Shown piece by piece: positions 16,970-26,109 of a stretch of DNA of 64,000 bases. Numbering within the stretch: the first letter of the stretch is position 1; each line of letters starts with the position of its first letter. The position numbers were made by a program, and so were the translations under genes. The stretch is from Symbiodolus clandestinus (GTDB lineage Bacteria; Pseudomonadota; Gammaproteobacteria; Enterobacterales; G038960095): NCBI GenBank assembly GCA_038960095.1, contig CP152425.1:1364001-1428000 (forward strand). The letters run 5' to 3'. The notes beneath the pieces are model-generated. The model searched no databases. It was not told the DNA's origin and saw only the letters and a list, made by a program, of their open reading frames with translations.

Positions 16970-17446
16970 GTTGACGTTCCCTGTAGAGTGGCAGCGCCAT
17001 ATGCTGTTTATTGGAGTCTAGTAGTTTTTTACGACCTCCTAAGCGCCCCCGTGCGCGTGCCGCTGACAGACCAGCACTGGTTCGTTCACGGATCAGGTGA
17101 CGTTCAAATTCAGCCAGTGCGCCAAATAGATGGAAGATCAGGCGCCACCACTTGAAGTCGTGTCAATATTTTCCTGTAGACTCTGTAGCCCAACCCCAAG
17201 GGATTCAAATGTATCCACCAATTGAATCAGATCCTTGAGTGAGCGTCCTAACCGATCTAGGCGCCAGATGATCACGGTATCACCCTTGCGAAGCATGCTG
17301 ATCATGCTGCCCAAACCGTGACGCTCTGTTTTAGCCCCGCTGGCTTGGTCTTCAAATAGGCGCTCGCATCCAGCAATTTTTAGGGCATCGCGTTGCAAGT
17401 CTAGATTTTGATCATCGGTTGAGGTGCGTGCGTAACCCACCAACAT
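16970..17446 (-). pseudogene. Tn3-type resolvase, frameshifted and 3'-truncated
   Basis: The N-terminal half (MLVGYARTSTDDQNLDLQ with Ser9, VIIWRLDRLGRSLKDL, ENIDTTSSGGA) stops at 17138. The rest continues in another frame (FHLFGALAEFERHLIRER, then RARGRLGGRKKLL, HTVKEI) down to about 16970, where it joins the TraA fragment. It is a different resolvase subtype from the intact copy at 11079. The frameshift lies near 17140-17150. Confidence 0.75.
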
Positions 17447-17574
17447 AGCTTAACCTCCAAAAACTGGTAGGATTAAATTTTACATGGAAATAGAAAAGTA
17501 CAAATAGTTTTTGTAGATTATTTAGGCTGTTTTGATTCAAATTTTTGAAAAGGCGCGGATATTCCATCAAACGG

Positions 17575-17782
17575 CCGTTTTTTGGAGAAGTGGCCGCTGG
17601 GGCAGGAGAGGATTTCAGTGGCAGTTAATGTGGTTTTGAGAGAAAGCTTCTTGGTTCAGTGGCAGATAATGTGATTTCAGAATCAGTTAATGTGGTTTTA
17701 AATGGGTCTTCAGTTGCACTTAATGTGGCTCAGAATTTGCACTTAAAGCAGGTTTGGCCGTTTTTAAATGCAGTTCGTTACA
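17575..17782 (-). repeat. Right terminal inverted repeat of the island with five repeated sites
   Basis: Inverse of 10079-10224 plus an internal addition. Sites of the form (G/T)CA(G/C)(T/A)TAATGTGR occur at 17621-17633, 17662-17674, 17683-17695 and 17716-17728, with a diverged copy (GCACTTAAAGCAG) at 17739-17751. Multiple ordered sites at one end are typical of transposases that assemble on end arrays. Confidence 0.75.
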
Positions 17783-17791
17783 CCTAGGTCT

Positions 17792-18236
17792 CTATTTAGG
17801 ACGTTGCACGGCGATTAACAGCAGCATCGGCCGTTCCCGTTCATCGAGCAAACTAGGCATCGTTGCTAGCTGTTGATTATCGGGCTGCCACTCTTCGATA
17901 TGCTGGATAATAAAACCTTGGTTAATAAATAATTTAAGGTAACTCCCCAGGGTACGATGCTGTGAACAATCCAATGGGTAATCCGGCTTCCTTCTCGTTG
18001 ATAATGATTCAGTGGCCAGATTTTATGGCCATCACTATCAATTATCCAATCAGGCATACTGGGGGCTGTGTAAATAGGATGTTCAACAGAAAAAACAAAC
18101 CAGCTGCCAGAGCGTAAGGCTTGGTATAGCACGCTGAGCAACCCTCTGAGATTTTTTACCACTAATCCCTGTTGTGAACGGGGCAGCTGGGCATATCCCG
18201 AAAAAAATCGGGGTTATCATAAATATTTTGTGTCAT
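17792..18236 (-). pseudogene. Class I SAM methyltransferase pseudogene
   Basis: The start MTQNIYDNPDFF and the later frame GYAQLPRSQQGLVVKNL, SWFVFSVEHPIYTAPSMPDW, ITHWIVHSIV, then RTLGSYLKLFINQGFIIQHI and DERERPMLLL are a family of small SAM methyltransferases. The central SAM-binding core (DLGCGxG region) is deleted, and at least two frameshifts separate the parts (near 17965 and 18205). It is convergent with nadD; the island inserted just beyond its stop. Confidence 0.8.
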
Positions 18237-18362
18237 CGGATATTTCTACCTAGCCAGCTTTAGCAAGCTGTCTACTCTATGGACCGTTGTCAAACGCTGT
18301 CAATAAACCACCATAAATTATTATATTCTATTGCCCTGATTTATATTCATCTATAGTTTTAT

Positions 18363-19502
18363 CTAAAATGCCTTTATGTCTAGTAATTTCCTGTGTTTTT
18401 TTGTCGCTTCGATCTGATTATTTATATTTTTATCAGGGTGATCTTTTTTCAACATTTTATTCAATTTCTTTCGGTAATCTTTAGGATTTTTTAAAACATC
18501 CTCAATAGAAGAAAAACCAAAGAACTTACAAGCTTCTTTAATGTCTTTTTCATTGTTCGATGAACTATTATATTTATTTTTTTTATTATATGTACTGCCA
18601 GGAGAACCAACCAATTTCTCATTGGATTTTTTCTCCAAGGTAATTCTGTGATTTCTCTGGACTAGAGAGAAGCGATTTCCATTAAGCTGTTGATTAATAA
18701 TAACTTGCTGTGGATTCAGCTGGCATTTTAAGGGGACACCAAAACAGTAGTTAATCTGTAAAGATAGCTGGTAATATTTTTGATGAGCATCATCTAAAGT
18801 CAATTCGTAGCCTGCTGTAATTAGGGAAATTGGAGTATATCTAACACCCAGAATCATAGCAGTTTGATTTGATACTATTTTACTATTTGAGCACTTAATG
18901 TTGCCAAAATAACGCTCAGCTTGTAGATACAATTCCCAGTGAGGAAACTGAGGAATTTGGTATCGGCAACGGAGATCGACTCCGCGAGCAGGAGATAAAT
19001 AAGTGGCGATTTTATTACCTTGGGCAACCTTAGGCACCTGATTTGTCAAATAACCATTGAAAGTAATACCAAAATTATTCTGCCACCATTCGATACCAAT
19101 CCCAAAGCGTCGATAATGATCACCAAGCTGGTGATCATAAAAAAGGTTGCTGCCACAATAACTTTGGCTTCCAGTAAACCAGCGATAGCCAATACCTAAA
19201 TTTAACGTAGTAGCTTGCTGTTTTCGATGCAATCCTCCTTGAGTAAACAGCAGTTCTTCCAGGTTATCCACCAGAGGTAGTAATAGATTGACCCCACCCG
19301 AGCGCGCGTCCAGTGAATTACCATTAAAACTAATTTCACTTTGAGAAAATTGATTAAGCCATTGGTTACCCAGTTGTGACAAATATGCCGCTGCGTTACC
19401 TTGTGTTAACTCATTGCTAAGGCACTGAACAGGAATGGGCATGGCTAGCCCGTGGCTTACCAAACCTAAAAAAAAACAATTTGTTAGTTTTTTTAATTCC
19501 AT
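18363..19502 (-). CDS. Inverse autotransporter beta-barrel fused to C-terminal J-like domain
   Basis: 379 residues. Signal-like N-terminus (residues 1-27). Residues about 60-290 match the intimin/invasin inverse-autotransporter barrel: GGVNLLLPLVDNLEELLFTQ, TLNLGIGYRWF, NLFYDHQLGDHYRRFGIGIE, YTPISLITAGYELTLDD, CFGVPLKCQLNP and FSLVQRNHRITLEKKS. Where Ig-like passenger repeats normally begin there is a Ser/Asn-rich linker and then a segment (about residues 320-379) like a DnaJ J-domain: a basic helix DYRKKLNKMLKKDHPDKN with HPD at 355-357, and a charged third helix. The barrel would place this on the cell surface, where bacterial DnaK is absent. The gene is intact and AT-rich at its 3' end. 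The J call rests on HPD and helix pattern. Confidence 0.7.
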   Translation of the reverse strand: MELKKLTNCFFLGLVSHGLAMPIPVQCLSNELTQGNAAAYLSQLGNQWLNQFSQSEISFNGNSLDARSGGVNLLLPLVDNLEELLFTQGGLHRKQQATTLNLGIGYRWFTGSQSYCGSNLFYDHQLGDHYRRFGIGIEWWQNNFGITFNGYLTNQVPKVAQGNKIATYLSPARGVDLRCRYQIPQFPHWELYLQAERYFGNIKCSNSKIVSNQTAMILGVRYTPISLITAGYELTLDDAHQKYYQLSLQINYCFGVPLKCQLNPQQVIINQQLNGNRFSLVQRNHRITLEKKSNEKLVGSPGSTYNKKNKYNSSSNNEKDIKEACKFFGFSSIEDVLKNPKDYRKKLNKMLKKDHPDKNINNQIEATKKHRKLLDIKAF

Positions 19503-19671
19503 TTAAAAAAATCCGTTGGAAAATTATGAAGATAGATTACTGCTTCATACACTAAGAATGAAAGGCATTTTATGCAGATTAACCTAATATTTTCTATTTT
19601 TAATTAACGACAGAATATTATTTAAATTATAATATACAATTTAAATATATTTTTTACAAAAACTACTAAAG

Positions 19672-21954
19672 CTACCAACTATTATGATACCAACGTGGTG
19701 CTAAGTGCTGTCGATAACTCAACAGCCGACAGCCTTGCCGATTAAATTGCAAACTAATTTGCCCCAACTCAGCCGTGCTATGCCAAGCAATACCTTGCTG
19801 CTGATAGCGGTGCTGAATTACTGTAGCTGGTAAATGCCAAGGGTTATAACGGGCGACTGATACAATAGCTGCTTTTGGTTTAACCGCGGCCAGAAACCCC
19901 CAAGATGAGGAGGTTCGACTGCCATGGTGTGGTACCAATAGAATAGTTGCTGCTAATTGTGATTTCTGATGTCGCAGTAACTGCCGTTCTGCTGTCTGCT
20001 CAATATCTCCCGTTAGTAAAATCTGCTGCTGCCCATCGCTGATCCGCACGGTACAAGAGTGATGATTATAAGCACGCGGTACCCATTGATCTGGCCATAA
20101 AGCTTTAAATTCCAACCCTTGCCAATTCCAGTGTTCACCGGCCTGACAAGGCCACGCACCCGATTGTTGCCCTGCGCCACGTAACCATGCTTGCGGATAA
20201 TGTTGTTGAATCAAAGGCCATCCTCCAGCATGATCACGATCTTGATGGCTTAAAATGACCCCTTCCAAAGTTAAACCGTGATAGCGGAGGTAAGGAATAA
20301 TAGTTCGCTCAGCGATAGAACCGCCTGGCCAAGCGTTACCCGTATCATACAAAATCGCTCGCTGGTGACGACTGATCACCACCGCCAGTCCATGCCCCAC
20401 ATCCAAGACATCCAATCGCCAAGTCGAACGCCAACGGTGGCTTAACGGAACTACACCAACCAGCAGTAATAGCAAGAGGCTGTATGGGTGAGTACGCCAG
20501 AGTGCTAAACGCCAGCTGATTAATAACACTAGGCCAGAAAAACTCAGACCATAAATTGTCATTGGCCAAGTCACCCACCCCTTAATCGGAACCGTTGTGG
20601 TCACGCCAAGGTATTGGGTCAGGCGGATTAAGAGGGTTAGACTGGCATCAGCTCCCTGAAATAACAGCCGTGCTGCTTTTGACCAGCCACTAAGCAATAG
20701 TCCGCTAAACAGCAATGGCATCGTGCAGCTAGACACCCATGGAATGGCCAGCAGATTAATCGGCAGTGCCCAAAGCGTAAATCCTTGAAATAAAGCAACC
20801 TGGAGTGGTAGCAGTAACATCGATAAACCTATTTGCCAATAGATGCCGACGAATAACCAGCGCTGCCAACCTGCTCTCTTCTCAAAATACCCAGGTAACC
20901 AATGCTTCCAAAACAACAGAGCTGATACAGCCGCTACCGATAACCAAAAACTACTGGATAACATCAACAGTGGATCAAACAGCAGCAGGAGTGCCACTAG
21001 CCGTAGTAATAGCTGTCCTGGTAACCAGTAATAGCCTCGTAATTGCAGATAAAGCAGTATCGTTAAACCAAGCCAAGCACGCATAGCTGGGGGATTTGCT
21101 CCTGATAACACGGTGTAACCGGTAGCCGTTAGCCATCCCAAAATCTTCGGGATCTCAGGATAATGACATCTCCAGAGACTTATTCCTTGAAAGAGGCGTC
21201 CTAAACCATATCCAAATAGTCCTGCTAAAGAAATATGTAACCCAGAAATGGCTAGTAGATGGCTGATGCCGCTGGCTTGCAACCAATAACGATGATCAGT
21301 GGTTAATTGACTGCGTTCACCCACTAATAGCGCCAGTAATAGATCGGCGGTCGGCAGCCCCTTGAGTAATGATAACCAGCCATCGATCAGACGATGCCGA
21401 AGGATGGGTTGTGACGTAAGCAGCCGTTGCTGTAGTATGCGCCCCCTGAGAATGTTCCGTTGGACCACTGCCCAGCGTTGACCATCAAAACTACCTTGAT
21501 TCAGTTGGGTATGTAGCGAGCGTAGCAGGATAGTGACCTGCCAGAGCTGGCCCACTGCCAGAGACTGTTGTCGCTTAGACCAGGTGGCTGAAATTAGAAA
21601 ACGCTGCCAATAACCTAAAGGTTGTCCAGCAATTGCCATTATCCGTACCGTGCTGTCTGAAAAAGCCGCCATCTGGCGATGATGAATAACCTCAATGATC
21701 GCCTCAACGGGCTGGTGGCTAGCGTAACGTAATGGTTGTAAACTATGGCGAGCCACGATCATGGCCCAGAGAAAACTAATCAAGCCACAAGATAACCACC
21801 TACAGTACTGGTTAGGGGTAAGCACTAATATCAGCGCCACGAGACATAGTCCTCCGAGCAGTGGTACAGCCGGTAGTCGTGGCAGAAATAAAAGTGGTAA
21901 TATGCTCAATAACACAGCAAAGGCTGCTGCGTCGATAAAACCCTTAGTTTGCAA
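19672..21954 (-). CDS. comEC: ComEC/Rec2-family DNA uptake channel protein
   Basis: An inner-membrane competence protein with three parts in order: an N-terminal OB-like region, a central multi-pass Competence domain (HLLAISGLHISLAGLFGYGL; GANPPAMRAWLGLTILLYL), and a C-terminal metallo-beta-lactamase-like domain (LDVLDVGHGLAVVISRHQRA, ILSHQDRDHAGG, LLVPHHGSRTSSS), ending APRWYHNSW like E. coli YcaI. The frame is open to 22065, but that overlaps the divergent DUF2062 gene; homology begins near a TTG at 21954, giving about 760 residues. In enterobacteria its role may be DNA utilisation rather than transformation. Confidence 0.93.
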   Translation of the reverse strand: MQTKGFIDAAAFAVLLSILPLLFLPRLPAVPLLGGLCLVALILVLTPNQYCRWLSCGLISFLWAMIVARHSLQPLRYASHQPVEAIIEVIHHRQMAAFSDSTVRIMAIAGQPLGYWQRFLISATWSKRQQSLAVGQLWQVTILLRSLHTQLNQGSFDGQRWAVVQRNILRGRILQQRLLTSQPILRHRLIDGWLSLLKGLPTADLLLALLVGERSQLTTDHRYWLQASGISHLLAISGLHISLAGLFGYGLGRLFQGISLWRCHYPEIPKILGWLTATGYTVLSGANPPAMRAWLGLTILLYLQLRGYYWLPGQLLLRLVALLLLFDPLLMLSSSFWLSVAAVSALLFWKHWLPGYFEKRAGWQRWLFVGIYWQIGLSMLLLPLQVALFQGFTLWALPINLLAIPWVSSCTMPLLFSGLLLSGWSKAARLLFQGADASLTLLIRLTQYLGVTTTVPIKGWVTWPMTIYGLSFSGLVLLISWRLALWRTHPYSLLLLLLVGVVPLSHRWRSTWRLDVLDVGHGLAVVISRHQRAILYDTGNAWPGGSIAERTIIPYLRYHGLTLEGVILSHQDRDHAGGWPLIQQHYPQAWLRGAGQQSGAWPCQAGEHWNWQGLEFKALWPDQWVPRAYNHHSCTVRISDGQQQILLTGDIEQTAERQLLRHQKSQLAATILLVPHHGSRTSSSWGFLAAVKPKAAIVSVARYNPWHLPATVIQHRYQQQGIAWHSTAELGQISLQFNRQGCRLLSYRQHLAPRWYHNSW

Positions 21955-21967
21955 GGATTGACCACTA

Positions 21968-22528
21968 ATGGCAAAAAAATTGATCACCCGTTTCCTACCC
22001 AGCAAAGAAACTATCACTGCCCAAAAAGGTTTAGGCATTGTTAAACGTTGGTTACATGATGGCAATCTTTGGCAGCTTAACCGTCGATCGGCATCGGGAG
22101 CTTTTGCTGTGGGTATTTGGGTTGCTTTTATCCCAGTCCCCTTTCAAATGGCTTTATCAGCGGCTTTTGCAGTGCTGTTTCGCGTTAACCTACCGTTATC
22201 GGTTGCTCTAGTCTGGTTAACCAACCCACTAACAATGCCACCTATTTTTTATGCCACTTATCGGCTGGGCGCCTGGATTATTCAGCCTCCAGCATTAACT
22301 GAAGGGAAGCTTTTTTCCTGGTATTGGATCAAAAATTATTTACTCAACTGGCAATGGCTGACTGAGCATTGGCATGAAGTTGCTGAGCATTTGCAAGCTT
22401 TTTTATTAGGAAACTTGCTTTGCGGTACCCTATTAGCTTTATTAGGTTACGGGGGCATTAGATTATTATGGCGCTGTTCTGTTGCTCGACAGTGGCGACA
22501 ACGGCGACTACAAAGAAAAAAACAGTAG
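21968..22528 (+). CDS. DUF2062 family membrane protein
   Basis: 186 residues: LWQLNRRSASGAFAVGIWVA, FIPVPFQMALSAAFAVLFRV and LVWLTNPLTMPPIFY are the family hallmark, with three hydrophobic segments. Function unknown. DUF2062 genes are commonly found divergent from or adjacent to comEC in gammaproteobacteria, as here. The short gap means comEC and this gene share a divergent promoter region. Confidence 0.85.
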   Translation: MAKKLITRFLPSKETITAQKGLGIVKRWLHDGNLWQLNRRSASGAFAVGIWVAFIPVPFQMALSAAFAVLFRVNLPLSVALVWLTNPLTMPPIFYATYRLGAWIIQPPALTEGKLFSWYWIKNYLLNWQWLTEHWHEVAEHLQAFLLGNLLCGTLLALLGYGGIRLLWRCSVARQWRQRRLQRKKQ

Positions 22529-22591
22529 CATTTCGTTGCTTTAATCATCAGAAAAATAGTCATTGTACTGCTAGGAGAATATTCCGCTCAT

Positions 22592-23122
22592 ATGAAACTC
22601 AAAGTCTTACAGATTGATGCTGAGCTTTATGACTATATTGCGCGACATACCGAACATATTGGCGAGAGCGCATCAGCGATTTTGCGACGTCTATTAAAGT
22701 TTCCGCCAGTTGCAGAACCCATCACTCAAGCAACCACTATTCCCACCCAAACCATGACGCTTGCGGTTGATCTGCGACCACAACAAGCCATTGCTCAATT
22801 GCTAAAAAGTACCCCCTACCAACGGGAAATCACTGCCATTGGTCGCTTTATGCGACTACTCTCTGCACTGTATCAAAGTGAGCCGCCAGCCTTTTCACGG
22901 GCAGCCGCTAACACTCAGGGGCGTACGCGCCGCTATTTTGCCCGGGATCCAGAGACTCTACTGCGCCATGGCCTGCCGAGCAAGCCTCAAAATATTCCAC
23001 AGACCCCCTATTGGGTGATTACCAATACCAATGCAGCTAGAAAACGCGCCATTATCCAACAATTGTTAGTAACTATGGAATTTCCGACTTCACTGATTGA
23101 GGCTGTTTGTGACACTTTGTAA
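22592..23122 (+). CDS. seqA: SeqA, negative modulator of replication initiation
   Basis: Binds hemimethylated GATC and sequesters oriC. 176 residues with the N-terminal oligomerisation domain (IDAELYDYIARHTEHIGESA SAILRRL) and the C-terminal DNA-binding domain (RTRRYFARDPETLLRHG, TPYWVITNTNAARKRAII). The linker is shorter than in E. coli SeqA (181). Presence of SeqA limits the organism to the Enterobacterales/Vibrio/Pasteurella group and implies Dam methylation. The stop overlaps the start region of pgm, as in E. coli where seqA precedes pgm. Confidence 0.95.
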   Translation: MKLKVLQIDAELYDYIARHTEHIGESASAILRRLLKFPPVAEPITQATTIPTQTMTLAVDLRPQQAIAQLLKSTPYQREITAIGRFMRLLSALYQSEPPAFSRAAANTQGRTRRYFARDPETLLRHGLPSKPQNIPQTPYWVITNTNAARKRAIIQQLLVTMEFPTSLIEAVCDTL

Positions 23123-24761
23123 TACCTTTTCACTTCCTCATCCTCGTGCTGGGCAAATCGCTGAAAGCAGTGATTGTATTGATATTCAACTGTTACTGCA
23201 TCACTACTACCATCATCTTCCAGATCCTAATAATCCACAACAACAAGTTACCTTTGGAACTTCTGGGCATCGCGGCAGCGCCTTACTCGGTAGCTTTAAT
23301 GAGCACCACATTCTAGCAATTGCTCAGGCGATTGCTGAAGTCAGAGCCGCCAACCATATTGATGGTTACTGCTTTATTGGCCGTGATACCCATGCTTTAT
23401 CAGAACCAGCTTTTTACACGCTCCTTGAGGTATTAACAGCCAATGGGGTGACAGTGGTTATCCCCAGCGATAATGGCTTTACGCCAACTCCTGCCATCTC
23501 ACACGCCATTTTATGTCAAAACCGCCGAGGCGGTGCATTGGCTGATGGGATTATTGTCACGCCGTCACATAACCCACCGCAAGATGGCGGTATTAAATAT
23601 AATCCGCCGCATGGTGGGCCTGCTGAAATTGCTATGACTCGAATGATTGAGCAACGCACTAATGCCTTATTGAAGCAGGGTTTACCGGGGATTCGACGAT
23701 GCTGCTTTAGTCAAGCGAAGCGACGAGGATTGGTGCTATTAGTCGATCTACTAGAGGCTTACGTCAATGATCTGCCTCAAGTGATTAACTTAGTCGCTAT
23801 TCAGCAAGCACGGCCACGCTTAGCCATTGATCCTTTAGGTGGTGCAGGAATCGCCTATTGGCAACGGATTGCCGAACAGTATCGACTGGATCTAACCATT
23901 ACCAACCCAACAATAGATCCGCAGTTTGCTTTTATGTGTTTAGACGACGATGGCGTTATTCGCATGGATTGTGCCTCTACGGCAGTCATGCAACCCTTAC
24001 TAAAGCAACGCCATCAATTTGATCTCTGTCTAGCAAATGATACCGATCATGATCGACATGGGATTATCACGGCTGATGGCCTAATCAATGCTAACCACTA
24101 CTTTAGCGTCGCGGCTGACTACCTATTTCACTACCGATCCAACTGGTCATCCAAGCTAGCACTGGGCAAGACAGTGGTCTCTAGCCATCTGGTGGATCGA
24201 GTGGCTGCTCAGCGAAACCGCCCTCTGGTTGAGATCCCAGTTGGTTTTAAAGGGTTTGTTCAGGGTCTCTATCAAGGTACTCTAGGGATTGCTGGCGAAG
24301 AGAGTGCGGGTGCAACCTTTTTGCGGATGAATGGTCAACCTTGGACCACTGACAAAGATGGTATTGTTTCGTGTCTATTAGCGGCTGAAATTTTATCGGT
24401 AACCGAAGAAAATCCCTGGCAGTATTATCAACGGCTGTTAAAACAATTAGGCCCCATCAGTTATCAACGCCATCAGTGTCGATTAAACCGTGATCAACGA
24501 GATCGCTTATTAACTAACCTCACTAACCCGCTACCCTGGCCTCAACTAGCGGGAAACCCGGTACTCGAACATTTGACTCATTTACCGACGAGTGAACCGA
24601 TTGGCGGTGTTAAAGTGATCACCCAGCAGGGTTGGTTAGCCATCCGTCCTTCCGGGACCGAAGCCATTTGCAAAATACATTGCGAAAGCTTTGTCGGTGA
24701 ACAGCATCGAACCCAATTAGAACAAGCGGCGCTTGATTATTTAGCGTACCTACTCCACTAA
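23097..24761 (+). CDS. pgm: Phosphoglucomutase
   Basis: Interconverts glucose-1- and glucose-6-phosphate. Motifs: VTFGTSGHRGSALLGSFNE, the active-site serine loop IIVTPSHNPPQDGGIKYNPP, the metal loop NDTDHDRHGII, the sugar loop GEESAGATFLR, and the phosphate-binding IRPSGTEAICKIHCESF. 546-554 residues depending on start; the native start probably lies at a TTG or GTG (23097/23109) inside the end of seqA, because family similarity begins near residue 15. Co-transcribed with seqA. Confidence 0.94.
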   Translation: MRLFVTLCNTFSLPHPRAGQIAESSDCIDIQLLLHHYYHHLPDPNNPQQQVTFGTSGHRGSALLGSFNEHHILAIAQAIAEVRAANHIDGYCFIGRDTHALSEPAFYTLLEVLTANGVTVVIPSDNGFTPTPAISHAILCQNRRGGALADGIIVTPSHNPPQDGGIKYNPPHGGPAEIAMTRMIEQRTNALLKQGLPGIRRCCFSQAKRRGLVLLVDLLEAYVNDLPQVINLVAIQQARPRLAIDPLGGAGIAYWQRIAEQYRLDLTITNPTIDPQFAFMCLDDDGVIRMDCASTAVMQPLLKQRHQFDLCLANDTDHDRHGIITADGLINANHYFSVAADYLFHYRSNWSSKLALGKTVVSSHLVDRVAAQRNRPLVEIPVGFKGFVQGLYQGTLGIAGEESAGATFLRMNGQPWTTDKDGIVSCLLAAEILSVTEENPWQYYQRLLKQLGPISYQRHQCRLNRDQRDRLLTNLTNPLPWPQLAGNPVLEHLTHLPTSEPIGGVKVITQQGWLAIRPSGTEAICKIHCESFVGEQHRTQLEQAALDYLAYLLH

Positions 24762-24798
24762 AAGCAGCAGATTCCTTAATAGTTTGCTGAATGGCTTT

Positions 24799-25494
24799 TT
24801 ATCTCCGCTGTATGCCCTCTGGTGTACTGATTAATATTTTATCAGCCTTGCGCTCGGCAAATAAGCCAACAGTCACTACGCCGGGGATCTGATTAATCGT
24901 ACGCTCTAAGCTGAGGGGATCACTGATCACCAGACGATGAACGTCCAGGATAATATTGCCGTAATCCGTCACCACTCCATCGCGATAAATGGGCTGGCCA
25001 CCGAGTTTTATTAGTTTATGGGCAACATACTCCTTTGCCAAAGGGATCACCTCAACCGGCAGTGGAAACTTTCCAAGCGTCGTGACCAATTTTTTATGAT
25101 CGACAATGCAGATAAACTGTCGAGCCATCGCCGCAATAATTTTCTCGCCGGTTAAAGCCGCGCCTCCTCCCTTTAGCAAGTGATTATGAGGATTGACTTC
25201 ATCAGCGCCATCCACATACAGATCGACGGCAAATACCTTATCGCTCTCTATTAAGGAAATACCCCGCTTTTGGAGTCGCTTGGCTGATGCTTGCGAACTG
25301 GGCACGGCACCCCTGATAGCTATTTTGGCATTGGCCAAAGCATCGATAAAGTAGTTAACCGTTGAACCGGTGCCAATGCCGACTAACTGGCCGGGCTGAA
25401 CGTAGGTAATTGCCGCTTCAGCGGCTGCCTGTTTTAAAGATTCAATCATGGTTGACTGCTTAGGGCCAGTTGAGGTTTCCCATGGGGCAACCAT
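24799..25494 (-). CDS. rpiA: Ribose-5-phosphate isomerase A
   Basis: Isomerises ribose-5- and ribulose-5-phosphate. Motifs: VGIGTGSTVNYFIDAL, YVDGADEVNPHNHLLKGGGA, GKFPLPVEVIP, VVTDYGNIILDVH and IPGVVTVGLFAERKADKIL. 231 residues from 25494; a Met at 25449 would give 216 residues, closer to E. coli (219), and is the better start since similarity begins there (MIESLKQAAAEAAITYV). Convergent with pgm, with about 35 bp between the stops. Confidence 0.95.
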   Translation of the reverse strand: MVAPWETSTGPKQSTMIESLKQAAAEAAITYVQPGQLVGIGTGSTVNYFIDALANAKIAIRGAVPSSQASAKRLQKRGISLIESDKVFAVDLYVDGADEVNPHNHLLKGGGAALTGEKIIAAMARQFICIVDHKKLVTTLGKFPLPVEVIPLAKEYVAHKLIKLGGQPIYRDGVVTDYGNIILDVHRLVISDPLSLERTINQIPGVVTVGLFAERKADKILISTPEGIQRR

Positions 25495-26109
25495 AGATAA
25501 CTACAAGTCATGGCTAGCATGCTGCAATAATTGCGCTTTAATTTATCATACCGAGTGGCGATGGCTCTAAATTGCTTTATTCTCTCATGGGTACCAGGGA
25601 CAGTCAAACGAGAATCGGGCTCACCCAGAGCAATTGGTAAAGGAGAGCTGGTACTGGCTGTGCGGTAGCAGCTCAGACTTTAATATAACCGTGCATCATT
25701 ATGACCAATTCCAATTGTTTATGTGTTTATGCAGAAATTCTCAAAAATATTAATGGTCCCGCGATTTTTCAAACGGGGACCAACCATGAAATTTTTATTA
25801 TTTAGGTTGGCAATGTTAATAATTTTAATTAAAACTTTGATAAAGTATTATTGAAAGAATGAAATAAGTTGCCTATTGGTTTTCAATTAACAATTTTAAT
25901 AGCCTAATGAAGTCTCAGTACCACTGTGTTTATAAACCATCAAGGAACGCTCCATCTCTACCCAAACCTTTAAGGCTATGGATGGAGAATTCTGCGCGTT
26001 TCGTTAAATTATGGCGTTCAATACAAGATCTCTACCTATTTACCCAGTCACGATTTTAGCCGCTGAGGCCTGTGCAGGCTATCAAGAGTCCTGCAATAGA
26101 AGCATTACT
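25495..26109. other. Intergenic region rpiA-hda with a 7-bp perfect hairpin
   Basis: About 600 bp without a gene-size frame. TGGTCCC (25754-25760) pairs with GGGACCA (25776-25782) around a 15-nt loop; no T-run follows. The rest is AT-rich and featureless to me. Confidence 0.35.

Larger units (their letters stand above)
10079..17782. mobile_element. 7.7-kb transposon-like island carrying TA pair, resolvase and RiPP cluster
   Basis: The segment starts TGTAACGAACTGCATTT and ends with the exact inverse, with near-identical terminal regions of about 146 bp (left) and 208 bp (right). Both sides are bordered by CCTAGG (10073-10078 and 17783-17788). That would be a 6-bp target duplication, although the hexamer is palindromic and could instead belong to the inverted repeats. 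Each end carries several copies of a TTAATGTGG-core repeat, as expected for transposase sites in Tn402/Tn5053, IS21 or Tn7-type elements. No intact transposase is inside; a serine recombinase is. The contents are mosaic: an AT-rich biosynthetic cluster beside GC-rich plasmid-like genes. The insertion lies between nadD and a convergent pseudogene. Confidence 0.75.
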
